From assembly GCA_014529385.2 (NCBI GenBank), contig CM043960.1, forward strand, positions 126,206,043 to 126,270,042: 64,000 nucleotides of DNA, written 5' to 3'. Position numbers and translations under genes: made by a program. A model generated the notes under the pieces. The model was given only the letters and a program-made list of their open reading frames with translations, searched no databases and had not been told where the DNA came from. Shown in pieces: positions 24,567-34,560 of this stretch; within the stretch, counting starts at the first letter, position 1; every line of letters starts with the position of its first letter. Origin of the DNA: Adiantum capillus-veneris. Its lineage: Eukaryota; Streptophyta; Polypodiopsida; Polypodiales; Pteridaceae.

Positions 24567-25934
24567 CTGCAGATAGCAATCCAGTCAGTCACACAATTTG
24601 GAGACTATGAGCACGCCCCACCCCCCCCCCCCCCCACCCCCATCTTTTTCCTCCCTTTTCCCTTGGCTCACTTTACCCTGTTTTACCAGTTACTTCGCGG
24701 CATTCCACCACTGTCATCAACTTATGCACAATGGGAGGCAGATTCTTACACAGCCAACTGTAGGACACCCTCAATCACGTGTCAAGCGCAGACTGTTCTG
24801 AATGTTTGCTAGGAGCCTTTCTCACAAGTCCCTTCGCTAACTTCTAAAAACCATGATCTTTGTGAAAGAATTTATATTTATCTATGAAAGCCAGACATTT
24901 CTATAAGCCATCTCGACTCGCATAGTTACCAGGAACGGGAAAACGGAACGGGAACGCGGAACAAAATGCCATTCCCTGTTACGGGTACTCACGTTTGAAA
25001 CACGGAACGGGGATTCGGAACAGGAACTTGGAATGGGAACGGGGAACGGAGACCTGAAAACGGCCATTCCCTGTTACTATGATCTCGAGACACTGCTCTA
25101 GATACCCTAACATTTTGTCACTCTAGAAACCCTGATTAGCTATCTGGTCCCACTTCTCTGGAGATTGCCAAATCTCCTGTGTACCAAACTTTTAGGGTCT
25201 AGTTTATCTTTTAGACTTTGTTTGTTGTTTTAAGTGTGCTGGAGCATAAAAAAAAGAGCCTAGGTACTATAAGAAAACCCCTTGAGGTTACTTGGAGTGT
25301 ATGCAGAGGCTGAAGACTTCTACAAGGAAACTTACTCTTGTATCCAGCTGTTAAAATGCGTCACCTCAGAGCTGCACCTGCTAGAGGACGTAAGGGAAGT
25401 TTTGTAGCTGTGCATGGCCTATGTGAGATAGTTACTTTCATCGGGACACCTGAGCCATGTTTGCTTAGCCATGTACTACTGGCACAGTATGCTTTCAGCC
25501 CGTCAGCCCCAGTCAGGACCAGATTTGGTCCAATGTGGAGGGGGCGCTCAGATTTTGGTCAGTTACTCTTGATATTCCTCCTCTCTCCCACTATGTGGGT
25601 CGTGGACCGTTATGAGGGCAGTTGGATAGTATTAGTCCCTTACCAGATCCATCTTGCACACATGACATGACACAAGCCATAGTCATAGATAAACGAGCGC
25701 AGAGAGCGGACATCACGCTCACCTCCATGTGCATGATAGCTCACAAATGAACCTAGGGTCCTATTTATAGGAACCCTAACCACAGCGCCATGTGCACACT
25801 TGGCTGGACATAGCTCAAGCGGTAGATTTAGTTTGTAAGATACAGCACTAATCTTCTTGATAATCTAGAATGGTCCACAATATCATCTAAGAATCCTTCG
25901 ATACATCTAGTACACCCACATCCCTTTTTGGAGG
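24567..25934. other. Probable lipase intron sequence with a poly-C tract
   Basis: Upstream of the lipase acceptor there is no recognisable further exon. The stretch holds a C-rich tract (about 24616-24641) and a MITE (24921-25081). Otherwise it has short ORFs without motifs, including an unsupported 110-codon frame at 25338-25670. Confidence 0.45.
24921..25081. mobile_element. hAT-like MITE, copy 1 (161 bp)
   Basis: Ends are inverted: CATAGTTACC on the left and GTTACTATG on the right. The inside is rich in GGAACG and GGAACGGG. A related flank motif, ATCTCGAC at 24910-24917 and ATCTCGAG at 25082-25089, may be a decayed 8-bp target duplication offset by three bases. Two further copies with the same ends are at 46041 and 54675. 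Confidence 0.75.
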
Positions 25935-26649
25935 TGTCATGTGCACATCTAACCCTATGTGTACGTGGACAAGCTGTTCCTACTTCTAGGGTTTAGGATA
26001 GCTTAGGAAGTGTTCGGGCACCTTTGTGAGCCTGTCCGCTGGCCGTGCATGTCCAAGCACTTAAGAGTAGTTGCATACCCTCTAATTGCACAACAACATG
26101 ACCATTAGCCTCAGTGCCCAATACCTAGCATGAGCATGTTCTGCCATTGCATATGAACCATCACTATAAGTCACTTTATTATTAAATGACTCTTGGAGTT
26201 CCCAAAATCGTGGAGCCTTCTTTATGCTGCTCGACCTAGCATGGGGGAGGTATAAAAGCAAGCCTAGCGTTTGCAGTTTTGGCAAAAGACAGATGAAGGC
26301 ATCAGTGCACAAGTAAAGAAGTGCAACAGAGCCAGCCCTTCCAACGTTTTCTCAACAATCAGCCAGCATTTTTGACCTCAACGTTTTCCCTGGCCTCGCG
26401 AGAACCCGCATCCACCGATTGCAGATCCTCGCCAGTTTCCCCGTCAAGACCTCAGATCAGCCATCACTTTCTTGTCCCAGGCCTCGTGCCGGCACGGCGA
26501 TAGTAGATCAGCCCGACACCGTCACAGTAGCAGATCCAGGACGGTAGTTGTCAGATTTTAGCCTTCAGTTTTCAGCCTCCTCGTCATCCTAGTCGTCGAC
26601 ATAGTCATCATCATAGCATCAAGACCATCGTACCAGACCTTTGTGCAAT
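25935..26649 (+). mobile_element. Family T LTR, 5' part, interrupted by a Penelope-like element
   Basis: It begins TGTCATGTGCACATC, a decayed form of the TGTCACGTGACACATC start of family T. It follows other copies through CTATGTGTACGTGGACAAGC, the TATA region (GGTATAAAAGC near 26251) and the GTCGTCGACATAG tract. It breaks off after TTTGTGCAATC. The rest of the LTR resumes at about 29167. This is the 5' LTR of the gag remnant at 29400. Confidence 0.8.
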
Positions 26650-27386
26650 CTAAAGCAAATACTCATATACCTTCATAAGTTCAGAATAGTCTGAACTCAC
26701 GAATTATAAGAGGGAATAAAGCACTCGTAAAACTATAAAAGCAAGGGACACAAGAAAAGAAAAGAAAAACAAAAACAAACAAACAAACTAAATCACTTAG
26801 TTTGCTACGAAACAAAACTAGATAAAACAAAACATTATTAACTTAAAAATGTTTTTAGAAAAGGCATGTGTAAAATAAGTTGACGCAACTTACTTGGCTT
26901 AAAACAAGTACTCAACTTTAAGCAAAAAAGTATAAGACATCTTAAAAACTTAATCCTAGAAATCAAACTTCACACAACAACTTCTAAAGGAACACATTCT
27001 TAAGTCCTTGGGTATACTAAATACGAAATCGAAAAATGAATACTGCTACAAACCTACGAAGAGCTAAGAACCAAACTTGACAATATGTGATCTCAACTTC
27101 GCTGCTTGTCCAAACAGGAAGAATAAGATTATCACCTTTATCATGCATAGCTTGGACAACAGCTATGACATCCCTACTCACGTCGTCAATGTCCAAGAGT
27201 AGGTGCAGGTTTATATAGAGGTCATTCATGCTTTGAACGTACTCTACAAAACCAACGAGCTGAGTTTCTATCACCCTCCGGAGGTGATGGGCATACTCAG
27301 CCATGATAAAGGCTAGCATTTGTCAAGCTATAGTAAAAATACTAGAAGCGCTAAAGATCAAAACAACAACATAAGGTGTTATTAAA

Positions 27387-28958
27387 TCAAACAATAAGTG
27401 GGCTTTTTAGCTGTCCACTTCTATTGAATTTACTACTGATTATCTTGAACATTCCAAAGGAAGAAACATCAAAAATATACTTACTACGATGCAAAAATGA
27501 ACGAACCTTTTTCATGATTCTTTTGAATGAGTATCCTTTTTCAACTAGTAAAGAAATAAGATGGCAAGATTGAACAACAAAAGCAGATTTACTAGAACAA
27601 AGACGAGAAAATCTAAATAGTTGAGAGCAAATGACACCGTACTTAGCTAAAAGAGACATGTTCGAAGAAATGTGAGGCATACGGATGATATTTAGATTGA
27701 CATATTCTGGTTCAAGACGCTTATCATAGATATCTACTTCTAATCCCAAGGGGGTCTGAAAAATCTTAAGGTCTAAAAAGGCACAACAATCACTATTTGT
27801 GGTACATTTAAGTTCACAAAACTCCTTGGGATAAATTCCTCCGCCTACTACGGATCTCGAATTCAAGTACATAAAATCTTGAAAAGAAGGAACGTCAAGG
27901 ACAAAAAGATCATCTACAAAACGTCTTACATTGCATAACTTGTGCAAAAATATTGGGTAAGTGTTAGCAAGGACAAGACGCTCCATAAAATCAAACTCGT
28001 AAGTAAAAAGATAGAAATTAGCAAGAAAAAAAGCACAATTGGTGCCCATAGAGATACCAATTGTTTGCTTGAAAAGAGAGTCGTCGATGGTTATATATAG
28101 ATTGTCCAAAAGAAAATCTAACCAAGATATGATGTCAATGTCATCTACAATCCTGGTGAATCTCCTTCTTCCTTTGTCTACATCTACATTCTTACTTTTC
28201 AGCCATAAATAGTCAAAGTTCAAGGCTGACTTTTCTACTACCAATGCCTTGTACCTATCCTTCTCAAGCTTGTACGCAAAAACCTTTGAAATAAGAGACT
28301 TGACTCTAAATTTAAGGTCCTCCAAATTTAGCTTCGTGTATGGCGTTGTAAAGTCAAAAGTTTGGAGACATAAAGGAGAAGATTTCTCCTTAAAGCTTCT
28401 TAAAGAGTTCAAAAACTTTAAAACAGGAATCACACCTACTGAATCATTTAAAATCCAACTTGAATCGGTAGGTACGTCTGCTTCCTTTAGCATATTTTTC
28501 CACAATTCATTTACGCTAGGTAAAATGGCTTTGAAACAATAACTAAGCCATTTGGAAACCTCGGTCAAAGAGGTGTTACAAGAAGCAACAATAAATCTAG
28601 GCTTTATAGGGTTCTTGTGGAACTTCCAAATGGTATATAAAAAAGGTAATTTAAGCTGGCACTTAAAACCAAAAGACTTACAAAAATCTTGATGTTTCAA
28701 GATAACCTCTTGCATTGAAAGATCACAATCATTGTAAGTCTCAGAGTTTACTTCACCTAACAAGCATTTTAAATAGAACTTTTTGCACGTAACAACAAAG
28801 TTATTAGAGCACTTATCTACGTAAGAGATTACAAAATCACGATGAAATTTCCTAAGAGCATCACGATCAGAAGAAGATAAGCTATTCCTTCCTGAAGAAA
28901 CGCTCCGAGAGCAAGATGCTAATTCAAAGAAGCTTTCTTGAGGACTACAGACTTCCAA
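27387..28958 (-). CDS. Penelope-like reverse transcriptase (523 aa)
   Basis: An uninterrupted 523-codon frame holds RT landmarks in order. These are FLYTIWKFHKNPIKPRFIVAS (residues 106-126, the PLE-type pre-A region), TFDFTTPYTKL (motif A, Asp202), GISMGTNCAFFLANFYLF (motif B, from 301), RRFVDDLFVLD (motif C, Asp349-Asp350) and CAFLDLKI (392-399). The thumb-like tail (YDKRLEPEY, NIIRMPHISSN, CSQLFRFSR) then follows. Motif wording and the tail match the Naiad/Chlamys type of Penelope-like elements, in which a GIY-YIG endonuclease sits N-terminal to RT; that domain would lie in the missing 5' part. It would copy RNA into DNA at the target site. An N-terminal 76-codon piece in another frame (29149-28919) shows one frameshift near 28950. 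The RT call is firm; the subclass is inference. Confidence 0.88.
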   Translation of the reverse strand: MEVCSPQESFFELASCSRSVSSGRNSLSSSDRDALRKFHRDFVISYVDKCSNNFVVTCKKFYLKCLLGEVNSETYNDCDLSMQEVILKHQDFCKSFGFKCQLKLPFLYTIWKFHKNPIKPRFIVASCNTSLTEVSKWLSYCFKAILPSVNELWKNMLKEADVPTDSSWILNDSVGVIPVLKFLNSLRSFKEKSSPLCLQTFDFTTPYTKLNLEDLKFRVKSLISKVFAYKLEKDRYKALVVEKSALNFDYLWLKSKNVDVDKGRRRFTRIVDDIDIISWLDFLLDNLYITIDDSLFKQTIGISMGTNCAFFLANFYLFTYEFDFMERLVLANTYPIFLHKLCNVRRFVDDLFVLDVPSFQDFMYLNSRSVVGGGIYPKEFCELKCTTNSDCCAFLDLKIFQTPLGLEVDIYDKRLEPEYVNLNIIRMPHISSNMSLLAKYGVICSQLFRFSRLCSSKSAFVVQSCHLISLLVEKGYSFKRIMKKVRSFLHRSKYIFDVSSFGMFKIISSKFNRSGQLKSPLIV

Positions 28959-29149
28959 TGGGTAAAAATACCTTGAACTCCTAAAGACTCCTCAAACTTT
29001 ACTACGAAACTAGAAATTCCTTTTTCTATGGCTTTGAGAAGGCAAGAGTCATTTGAGGAAGGGAGCCTATATTTAGTACCTCTTGAGAAAAGGTCTTTCA
29101 AGGAATCCGAAGAAAGGATAGAACAATCGACAGTAACTACATGACCCAA
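28919..29149 (-). pseudogene. N-terminal piece of the Penelope-like RT, out of frame
   Basis: The 76-codon frame contains LKDLFSRGTKYRLPSSND, which resembles the 'L..G.kf.P' segment that opens Penelope-like RT domains. It runs into the 523-codon frame with an overlap of about 40 bp and a change of frame. The first codon is only 12 bases from the element edge, so it is a truncation point and not a natural start. Confidence 0.65.
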
Positions 29150-29166
29150 AGCACCATTTCCGCAAT

Positions 29167-29370
29167 AGAGGGGGGGGCCCTTGGAGGGGGGTTTGGGACC
29201 CCATCTGGTCTCCCTCTCTCTCTCTCTCTAGCACTCTCATTCATAGTTTGCATTCCACTCTCGTGCTTTGGTCATTGCACATTCTCTCATTAAGTCAAGG
29301 AAGGCTCTCCCTTACCGTCAGTAAAAGGAACCTTGAGCACCCACTGATCACTCATCCTGAGTCATACACC
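29167..29370 (+). mobile_element. Family T LTR, 3' part resumed after the Penelope insertion
   Basis: It resumes with the GAGTGGGGCCTTCGGAGG-like block (here G-rich), then the TC-rich tract, AGGAAGGCTCTCCCTT and AAAGGAACCTTGAGCA, in the same order as other family T LTR ends. The end is diverged and the normal primer site is gone. Confidence 0.7.
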
Positions 29371-29399
29371 ATCATTCACTAGTTTCTACACGAGGAGGA

Positions 29400-30417
29400 T
29401 TGTTCCCCGATTCTCCCCCATCCCCATCTACGCCACGGATTGAACCAAATCCTATGGAGGCTTTGGTTAAGTCGATGATGGAGATGATGCTACAACAAGA
29501 GGTGCAACGCGCCGCCATGGAAGAAAGAAGGGCAGCCATGGAGCATGAGCACGAGCAAGCGCGCTTGGCGGCCGAAGAACGAAGGGCAACTATGGAGCTC
29601 GAGGTGAGCAAGCACGCGAGGCTCAAAGCTTAGCGGGCAAAGAGAAGCGAGCGGCTATGGAGTTAGAGCGAGAGGCGCAGAGCGACCAACGTATGTAAGA
29701 GTTGGTCCTACAAGTACTCTCCTCCAAGTCCGAGCCACTCAAGGAGGTTGGCGATTTATCAGGTAGCACAGGTAGAGATGCAGATTCCAACAACCCAATC
29801 ACTGAGAAGTTGACGTTTAGCAAGTATGATCGTAAGATAGATGCTTCTTTGATTCATTCTTGGTTGCATCAATTTGATGCTTACTTTGCAACTGTCAAGA
29901 AAACAAGTAACAGTAAAGTTTTGACTGTTGCCATGTACCTAGCGGGTGATGCCGTTAATTGATATCAAGCTTGGCAAGAGTCACAGATGCTAAGCATCTT
30001 GAGCATGCCGAGGAAGGCGTACCCCTCTCTTTCAGTTGGGTCGAGTTGGGTCGACTTCCAAGACAAGCTTAAGGCTCGCTTCGTGCCACCTCAGTACCTT
30101 GATCGGTTAAAAGAAGATTGGTGTGGCATTAAGCAAAATGGATCCCCTGTTATGTCTTTTTCTAACCATATTTTGCAGATTGGCGTTCAATTGTGTAAGT
30201 CAGATGAGGATCGCAAGGAGGCTTTCCTCTTTGGGTTAGACGAGTACATCAACTTCAATGTGCAAGTTTTCAGCCCTAAGGACTATAATGACGCCGTCAA
30301 AATCGCCTTAGTACTAGAAATGAAGCACAACAAAGGCAAGCCGAAGGAGAACAAGTCGAGTACTTCGCGAGACCAACCAAATGGTAAGCACGGCAAGACC
30401 ATTGGTAAGAACGACGG
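29400..30417 (+). pseudogene. Family T gag remnant
   Basis: The order matches the gag at 47194: PPSPSTPRIEPNPMEALVKSM, then an Ala/Glu/Arg-rich coiled coil. A gag core follows (TEKLTFSKYDRKIDASLIHSWLHQF, KKTSNSKVLTVAMYLAGDAVN, a TGA where Trp is expected, then WVDFQDKLKARFVPPQYLDRLKEDW). The KGKPKENKSSTS tail comes next. Stops lie at 29631 and 29960, and there are frame changes. The tail is cut at 30417 by a solo LTR of family S and resumes at 34432. Confidence 0.85.
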
Positions 30418-30483
30418 TCTCACAAACAGGGTGACGTGGCATATTCAAACCGAACACACACACACACACACACACACATTCTC

Positions 30484-31666
30484 TGTCACGTGACACATCC
30501 AACCCTATGTGTCCGTGGACAAGCTACATCACGACAAGGGTTCCGTCAGTCCAATCAGTCTAGATTAGCAAGTGTTCTAGCACTTTTGTGAGTCTGTTCA
30601 CAGACCGTGCATGCCTAGGCACTTAGTGTAGATGCATATCCTCTGGTTGCACATAGCATGATCATAAGCATTCCCATCAGAATCCTTCAGGGGGATTTTC
30701 CAGTGCATTTAACCTATTTTCCCTATTTTTGACATTTTTCACTTATTAATTTAAGTGACTTTTGTTGGAAAGTAGGTAGGGCAAATTGAGTAAGTTTGTA
30801 TAAAAGCAAACCTAGGCTAGCACTATCTGGCAGAAGAGCAAGGAGAACATAGGCCACAGGCAGCAAGTTCCCTCTCTCTCTCTCAGCAAGATCCCCTTGG
30901 TGGCGTTTTCCCTCCAAGCAAGAATCACAGCCCTAGCGTTTTTCATCAACAAGCAGCATCACCAGAAGACTTCAGCACTTCGCGTTTTCAGCAGGCATCA
31001 GCATCGCCATAGCCTCCCAAGCCTTGGCGTTTTCATCAAGACTTCCTCGCCATACAATCTCAGCCCTGGCGTTTCCAAGATCCCCAAATCGCCCCCCTTT
31101 GCATAGCGTTTTCAGCAGATAAAGCATCAGCAGAATTTCAACCTTTAACAAGCCTAAGAACCAGCAGATTTCAGCCAGTAGAAAGCCGCCTACATCAGCG
31201 TTTTTGGTTCCCGCAATTTCAACCATTAGCGTTTTTGGTTCAGCAGCAGATTTGCATCAAATTTCAGCCAATAGCATTTTTGGACAGCAGGACAAGAGCA
31301 TCAGTTTTCGGCCCTTAGATCGGTCTCGTCAGCCCCGTCGTCGACATCGGTCTAGCCTAGACTTGCATCAATCACATGCATCCACTTTGCCAATTTGTGC
31401 AATCAATAGTAGACCACTCTCGCCAACGAGAGTGGGGCCTTCCGAGGAGGGTTTTACAACGTCTCTAGTGTTGTATTCTCTTCTCTCTCTATCTCTCAGT
31501 CTCATACACTTTCACGCACAGTGTCCATTCACTTTGTTTGTGTCCATTGCACTCTCTCATTAAGAACGGAAGGCTCTCCCTTCCATAAGAACAAAAGGAA
31601 CCTTGAGCACCGTTCAAAGCACTCATCTTGAGCAATGTTCAAACATTCATTCCCTTGCACCTTACA
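30484..31666 (+). mobile_element. 5' LTR of element B (1183 bp)
   Basis: It starts TGTCACGTGACACATCC and ends CACCTTACA next to the primer site. It has a TATA-like TATAAAAG near 30807, repeated AGCGTTTT motifs (30900-31240), and the GTCGTCGACATCGG tract near 31330. Confidence 0.92.
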
Positions 31667-31667
31667 T

Positions 31668-31679
31668 TGGTATCAGAGC
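31668..31679 (+). promoter_or_regulatory. Primer binding site, initiator tRNA-Met
   Basis: TGGTATCAGAGC starts two bases after the LTR end. It is the standard plant LTR-retrotransposon primer site. Confidence 0.95.
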
Positions 31680-32175
31680 TTTGGCAGTGTTCTGTATCAT
31701 TCAAGGAAAGAACCACAAGAACCATAGAAATTTTTTTTTGCTTGTTGAGGTCGCACGTAACCCAAGTCCTCTTCAGCATGTCGATTCCAAATCGTGTTTT
31801 TGAAGAGTGACAGGAATCCAATAAAGAAGGGCTTGTCCAACCTCCCCTTGTGCCTCTTTTCACTCATTGAGAGCGGACCGTGCACTTAGCGGCCGGCCAA
31901 TCGACATGAGGTGGAAAAACGCGACCTTGGTGTAAGCGCAAGGCCGCCAAGGGGTGCGCCTGCAGAAAAGAGCAAAACTCGGGTGAAGAGAAGATCCTTC
32001 TCTAACACAGATTGCAAGCGAAAGAAGAACCGCAAGAACCGCAAGAACTCAAGAACCTCAAGCACCGCAAGAACCTCAAGCACCGCAAGAACCCAAGACC
32101 CACAAGAATCCAAGTTCCTCGTGAACTTAAGAACCCAAGACCACAAGAACCCAAAAGAACCCACGACTTCAGCGG
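31680..32175 (+). other. Leader of element B with CAAGAACC repeats
   Basis: No long ORF. Bases 32018-32165 are a degenerate run of CAAGAACC/CGCAAGAACC units. A conserved block (GAGAGCGGACCGTGCACTTAG) near 31870 recurs in elements A, C and D. Confidence 0.75.
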
Positions 32176-32958
32176 ATGGTCATCACTCGAAGCGGAATGG
32201 ATACTTCGCTTGGAGGTAACGAGCATGAGAGAGGCGAAGAAGAATTTTCCCCACCAGAAGGTTTTTCCGACCCTCCCCCTTCCCCATCTACGCCAAGGAT
32301 TGCACTAACTCCTATGGAGGAGTTGGAGCAAATGTTTATGAACAGGAAGTTAGGACGCGAAGCAAGAAAAGCAGAAAGAACGGCAGAATTTGATCGTGAA
32401 TGCAAAGAAAGAAAAGCAGAAATGGATCGCAGACACGCAGAAAGAAAGCTGAAAGAGAAGCAGAAAGAAAGAAAGACAGCCATAGAGCGTGAGCATGAAC
32501 AAGCGCGACACATGCAAGAGTTGTTGCGACTCTTTTCTCAAGTGCAGGCACAGATGCAAGAGATTCGGGGAAAGGAGACTCTCTCGGTCTCGTCTTCTCC
32601 AAAGCATGATAAACAGGAATTGCATGATTATGATAAGCATGATGATCTGAATGATAATGATGAGCATGATGATTTGGATGACACTGACAAGCATGATGAT
32701 TTGCATGATCATGATGTGATTTCGCACAAGCATGATGAGTTGCATGAAGATGATGTGATTGTTCACAAGGATGATGTGTTAGTTGATACTTTCTCTAGTG
32801 AAGCTAACCTCATTGCAGATTCGATCAATCACGAAGAACCGATCTTGGCTCTCGAGCCTAGGTCCAAGGAACCCCCTCAGGAAGAACTGATCTTGGCTCT
32901 CGAGCCTAGGTCCAAAAAACCTTTACAGGAAGTACAATGTGTTCAAATGATTAGTTAG
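32176..32958 (+). CDS. Truncated Gag fused to acidic His/Asp repeat protein (260 aa)
   Basis: It starts MVITRSGMDTSLGG, the same start as gag in element A. About 80 residues of Arg/Glu/Lys-rich coiled coil follow (MFMNRKLGREARKAERTAE). It then jumps at about residue 130 straight into the tail of the protease ORF (RGKETLSVSSS), with the capsid, knuckle and protease all missing. The rest is an acidic tract of repeated HD(D/E)L units (residues about 145-205) and two copies of ILALEPRSKEPPQEE. No catalytic motif remains. The frame is intact, so the fused protein could be made. Its role is unknown. Confidence 0.7.
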   Translation: MVITRSGMDTSLGGNEHERGEEEFSPPEGFSDPPPSPSTPRIALTPMEELEQMFMNRKLGREARKAERTAEFDRECKERKAEMDRRHAERKLKEKQKERKTAIEREHEQARHMQELLRLFSQVQAQMQEIRGKETLSVSSSPKHDKQELHDYDKHDDLNDNDEHDDLDDTDKHDDLHDHDVISHKHDELHEDDVIVHKDDVLVDTFSSEANLIADSINHEEPILALEPRSKEPPQEELILALEPRSKKPLQEVQCVQMIS

Positions 32959-33018
32959 CACGCATTATTCGAATGTTTCATTCGTGATCGTTTCCTGTAT
33001 TTTAGTCCGCGGCTTTAT

Positions 33019-33381
33019 GTGATCCCTTTTCCTAGGCATGACATATTGTACGTTGAGCACGTTTCACTCATGAATGAGCACGGATGTATGCAGATTTTTC
33101 ATGAAAAACTGAAATGTATGCATTCAAGGACGTCACATTCCATGTCTCTTCTTTGGCATGACATATTTGTAGAAAGAGCACATGAAAGTATGAGCACCAG
33201 GCATGGGCATTTCCGTTGTAAATTGCCACAGTTGATTACTTTAGATCAGAAGAGAAAGATTCGATCTCATTGTTTGCATGTTTGTGGTGAACGGTTTGCA
33301 CTCTGTCTCTTTGTTCATCTACATTGCATGCACAGTCTATTAGGACAACATGATTTTTTCCAATCACTTTACATAGAATAG
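33019..33381 (+). CDS. Family T novel-region ORF (120 aa)
   Basis: It starts within the conserved IPFPRHDILYVEHVSLMNEH block and continues through HEKLKCMHSRTSHSMSLLWHD and HGHFRCKLPQLITLDQ. The same sequence occurs in element C (39721 on) and element A (49530-49900), so it is a real element-encoded segment. I recognise no family. The start codon is arbitrary: the segment normally belongs to a longer frame that begins upstream. Confidence 0.55.
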   Translation: MIPFPRHDILYVEHVSLMNEHGCMQIFHEKLKCMHSRTSHSMSLLWHDIFVERAHESMSTRHGHFRCKLPQLITLDQKRKIRSHCLHVCGERFALCLFVHLHCMHSLLGQHDFFQSLYIE

Positions 33382-33552
33382 GTATGTTCATGGTTTTGTG
33401 TTGGAAATGGTTTTAGGAATTTTCAGCCATGGAGATTCTTGAAGAAAAAGGAATCATGACACTCGACAAAGTTGAAGCATTGAAGGAGCCACACAAGACT
33501 TTGTGTCGCTTTCGGCGCGGCCCAAAGAAGCAAGCGTTGCAGACCTTTATAA

Positions 33553-33834
33553 AGTTCAAACATTCATTCCACTGCACCTTACATTCTCGCCCAACTAGAG
33601 TGGGGCCTTCAGAGGAGGGTTTTACAACGTCTCTGGTGTCGTATTCTCTTCTTTCTCTATCTCTCACTCTCATACACTTTCACGCAAAGTGTCCAGTCAC
33701 TTTGTTTGTCTTCATTGCACTCTCTCATTAAGAACGGAAGGCTCTCCCTTCCATAAGAACAAACGGAACCTTGAGCACAGTTTGGAGCACTCATCTTTAG
33801 CAAAGTTCAAACATTCATTCCGCTGCACCTTACA
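33553..33834 (+). mobile_element. Rearranged 3' LTR end of element B
   Basis: The internal frame (QALQTFIKFK) joins an LTR terminus at an AAGTTCAA microhomology. A first LTR end (...CACCTTACA) is followed by TTCTC and then a second partial LTR, from GCCCAACTAGAGTGGGG to CACCTTACA. The polypurine tract and most of the 3' LTR are missing. Confidence 0.8.
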
Positions 33835-34431
33835 TTCTCTCTTGCAGTGACGGAAGCCCCCGGAAATCACGTTGAAGGCTGACGTGGCAACAACATACGA
33901 AAAGCACTGCACGGAAGTTTGTGTTTAGCTCTAGGAAAAGTTTAGCGTTGGGAAAAGCTTACGCTGAGAAAAAAACTTACGCAAACTTTGAAAGATGCTT
34001 TATTGAACGCAAGAGATAGAGAGAGTTAGAGAGCTTTAATTTATTAAAAGCTTGTTGCTTTATTGTCAAAGAATGGCTTGAGAGATAAAAAAAGATGGAA
34101 TCTGCTTTATTTTACTAAGCTTTTGAGTTTACCAGCTTTTGGGCTCTGCTTTTAGCATCCCTAAATATGTGAGCAGGCCTCTCACAACTCAGAGCATCTG
34201 GACGCAGAGTCTGAGTGTGAGCGCCTGCCCGCACTCTTGTACTTTCAACTCAAATTAATACAAAAAGAAATACCGAAAGGGGGCCAGTCTTTGGGGCCAA
34301 TATCTCTAGGCACGGAACTCCGTTGGGCCAGTGTCGAATCAATTGTGAACTGTGTACTGTTTTAAAGTGGTTATTTTGTACTGTCGCAGTAGATTCTCGA
34401 CTTGGAGTGTCCAAGTCTGTTTTACAGAAGG

Positions 34432-34560
34432 TAATTCTTCTCTCAATCTTCTTCTACACCTAGAGCACAGAAGTCTCACAATGATGATAAAGACAAGTCT
34501 GAAACTAAACTCAAACTTAAACAGCAATCTCGACATCATTCGAGCTCAAAAAGTCGACTG
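34432..34560 (+). pseudogene. Continuation of the old family T gag tail
   Basis: GGTAATTCTTCTCTCAATC and following Ser/Asn/Lys-rich codons match the gag tail of element A (48340-48440). This shows that the solo LTR P sits inside a gag gene. Confidence 0.55.

Larger units (their letters stand above)
26650..29161 (-). mobile_element. Penelope-like retroelement, 5'-truncated
   Basis: About 2.5 kb is inserted into a family T LTR; GCAAT at 26645-26649 and 29162-29166 is a possible target duplication. The minus strand carries the RT at 28958-27387 plus an N-terminal piece. It ends abruptly at the left edge of the RT N-terminal region, as expected from 5' truncation during target-primed reverse transcription. 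The 3' 730 bp (27386-26650) have no convincing protein. No C-terminal GIY-YIG endonuclease follows the RT. Confidence 0.7.
30484..33834 (+). mobile_element. Element B: internally deleted family T copy
   Basis: Full 5' LTR (30484-31666), primer site, leader, fused ORFs and a rearranged 3' LTR end are flanked by TTCTC at 30479-30483 and 33835-33839. The gag capsid, knuckle and protease have been deleted. The ends plus target duplication show it inserted as a unit into solo LTR P. Confidence 0.85.
30418..34426 (+). mobile_element. Solo LTR of family S ('P'), interrupted by element B
   Basis: The left piece (30418-30483) starts TCTCACAAACAGGGTGACGTGGC, a near match to other family S starts. The right piece (33840-34426) carries the AAGAAATACCGAAAGGGGG motif and ends TTTTACA. 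Flanking GACGG (30413-30417) and GAAGG (34427-34431) are a near-perfect 5-bp target duplication. The gag reading around it continues on both sides, so this is a solo LTR. A CA repeat lies at 30457-30478, just before the element B insertion. Confidence 0.7.

Noticed and set aside
25338-25670. 110-codon plus-strand ORF
   Set aside because: No recognisable motif, no repeat elsewhere in the window and no splice or promoter context. Kept out as chance.
27017-27319. 100-codon minus-strand ORF downstream of the Penelope-like RT
   Set aside because: It could be a second small protein of the element, but no domain is visible and it lies in the presumed 3' untranslated part.
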